The position numbers and the translations under genes were made by a program. Positions 4,691-5,410 of a DNA stretch of 5,410 nt are shown piece by piece (within the stretch, counting starts at the first letter, position 1; the number at the start of each line of letters is the position of its first letter). This DNA is from Acidobacteriota bacterium (lineage in GTDB: Bacteria; Acidobacteriota; Blastocatellia; RBC074). The notes beneath the pieces are model-generated. The model saw nothing but the letters and a program-made list of their open reading frames with translations. It did no database searches and was not told the origin of the DNA. The stretch is taken from assembly GCA_013140935.1 (NCBI GenBank), contig JABFSD010000791.1:1-5410 (forward strand). Direction: 5' to 3'.

Positions 4691-5308
4691 ATGAAACGAT
4701 CTATCACAACTATTCCCAACAACATTTTTATGGTGGCTTCGATGGTCGTGACCATCGCGCTGTTGCTGGCTGCACCGCAGGCTTTCGCGCAAGGACGACG
4801 CGCCGAGCGCCAGATGAACGGCGAAGAACGCGCGCGCGCTTCGCTGGTGAGAGAAGTGCGGCACGAGTTAGTCACGCTGCCTTATTACGGCGTCTTCGAT
4901 TGGCTGCAATTCGAAGCGCAAGCTGACGGGACGGTGACTTTGCAAGGGCAAGTCACGAGGCCGACGCTTAAATCGGATGCCGAGAATGTCGTTAAAGATA
5001 TTGAAAGCGTCACTAAAGTGAATAACCAAATTGAAGTGTTACCGCTTTCACCCAATGACGACCGCATTCGGCGCGCGATTTACCTGACGCTGTTCAACTT
5101 CGATTCGCCGATTTACCGCTACGGTATGGGAGCCGTGCCTTCGATTCACATTATCGTCAAGAACGGTAACGTAACGCTCAAAGGCATTGTGGATAGCGAG
5201 GGCGACAAGAACCTCGCCAACGTCAGAGTGAACGGCATCTCCGGCGTCTTTTCCGTCAAGAACGAATTGACGCTGACGAGCGACAACCGACGCGCCAGCA
5301 AAAACTAA
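4691..5308 (+). CDS. Secreted protein with two BON domains
   Basis: This 205-residue protein begins with a signal peptide: KR at residues 2-3, a hydrophobic core (about 12-28) and a signal peptidase I site AFA|QG after residue 33. A short basic/acidic linker (34-50) follows. BON domain 1 (about 51-117) shows LVREVRHEL, the DGTVTLQGQVTRPTLKSDAENVVKDIESV core and KVNNQIEVLP. BON domain 2 (about 124-195) shows DDRIRRAIYLTL, KNGNVTLKGIVDSEGDKNLANVRVNGISGVFSVKNEL. The glycines in the V.L.G.V turn are kept in both. BON domains, as in OsmY and related periplasmic proteins, are small alpha/beta modules that bind phospholipid surfaces or partner proteins and are often linked to envelope stress. An envelope-protective role is inferred by family. 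The ATG at 4691 has AGGAG nine bases upstream. The HAD hydrolase starts one base after the stop codon. Confidence 0.9.
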   Translation: MKRSITTIPNNIFMVASMVVTIALLLAAPQAFAQGRRAERQMNGEERARASLVREVRHELVTLPYYGVFDWLQFEAQADGTVTLQGQVTRPTLKSDAENVVKDIESVTKVNNQIEVLPLSPNDDRIRRAIYLTLFNFDSPIYRYGMGAVPSIHIIVKNGNVTLKGIVDSEGDKNLANVRVNGISGVFSVKNELTLTSDNRRASKN

Positions 5309-5309
5309 A

Positions 5310-5410
5310 ATGCGTTATCTGGCACTTGCTTGTGATTATGACGGCACGCTCGCTCATAACGGCGTCGTCAGCGATGAAACGCTGACGGCGCTTGAGCGCG
5401 TGCGTGATTC
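5310..5410 (+). CDS. HAD-superfamily hydrolase, N-terminal fragment cut by the window edge
   Basis: ATG 5310 opens a frame that stays open to the window end (33 codons and two bases). The N-terminus MRYLALACDYDGTLA contains HAD motif I, DxDGT, with D9 as the predicted phosphoryl-accepting nucleophile and D11 as the acid/base. The following VVSDETLTALERVRDS matches the helix after motif I in Cof-type (HAD-IIB-like) hydrolases, which are mostly Mg-dependent phosphatases of sugar phosphates and similar small metabolites. The substrate cannot be inferred from this fragment. No SD site precedes it. It starts one base after the BON stop, which points to translational coupling and a shared transcript. 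Confidence 0.85.
   Translation, partial: MRYLALACDYDGTLAHNGVVSDETLTALERVRD

Overview
This is a gene-dense bacterial chromosomal window holding seven whole or nearly whole genes and a gene fragment at each edge. I see no rRNA, tRNA, CRISPR array, insertion sequence, phage or plasmid gene. Moderate to high GC with Shine-Dalgarno (SD) sites, plus the mix of DinB-like, SnoaL-like, DUF4397, BON and GH13 genes, would suit an Acidobacteriota-like soil organism (for example Blastocatellia). That placement is an inference from gene content and is not firm.

Layout. Positions 1-1506 hold three co-directional + strand genes of visibly lower GC: the 3' part of a putative glycolipid-binding-family protein, a SnoaL-like (NTF2-fold) small protein cut short by an in-frame TAA, and a DinB-like four-helix protein that lacks one expected metal-ligand histidine. 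These resemble the small stand-alone accessory enzymes common in soil bacteria. Positions 1548-3203 hold a GC-richer GH13 alpha-glucan enzyme related to trehalose synthase, with a complete catalytic triad. Converging on it 18 bases later is a 77-residue cysteine-rich zinc-ribbon-like protein on the - strand (3222-3455). Behind it, also on the - strand, is a two-repeat DUF4397 lipoprotein (3593-4393). The 137 bases between these two - strand genes contain two long adjacent hairpins whose loops are complementary.

A divergent intergenic region (4394-4690) follows. On its + strand side it holds a structured leader for a secreted protein with two BON domains (4691-5308). One base after that gene stops, a HAD-superfamily hydrolase begins (5310) and runs off the window.

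Functional picture. The GH13 enzyme suggests maltose/trehalose or related glucan metabolism. The DUF4397 lipoprotein and the BON protein are cell-envelope proteins sharing a divergent control region. The HAD hydrolase is probably co-transcribed and translationally coupled with the BON gene. No wholly new multi-gene system is evident. The least explained features are the non-coding ones: the twin hairpins at 3486-3581 and the leader upstream of the BON gene. The two apparent lesions in the SnoaL and DinB genes also deserve a check.
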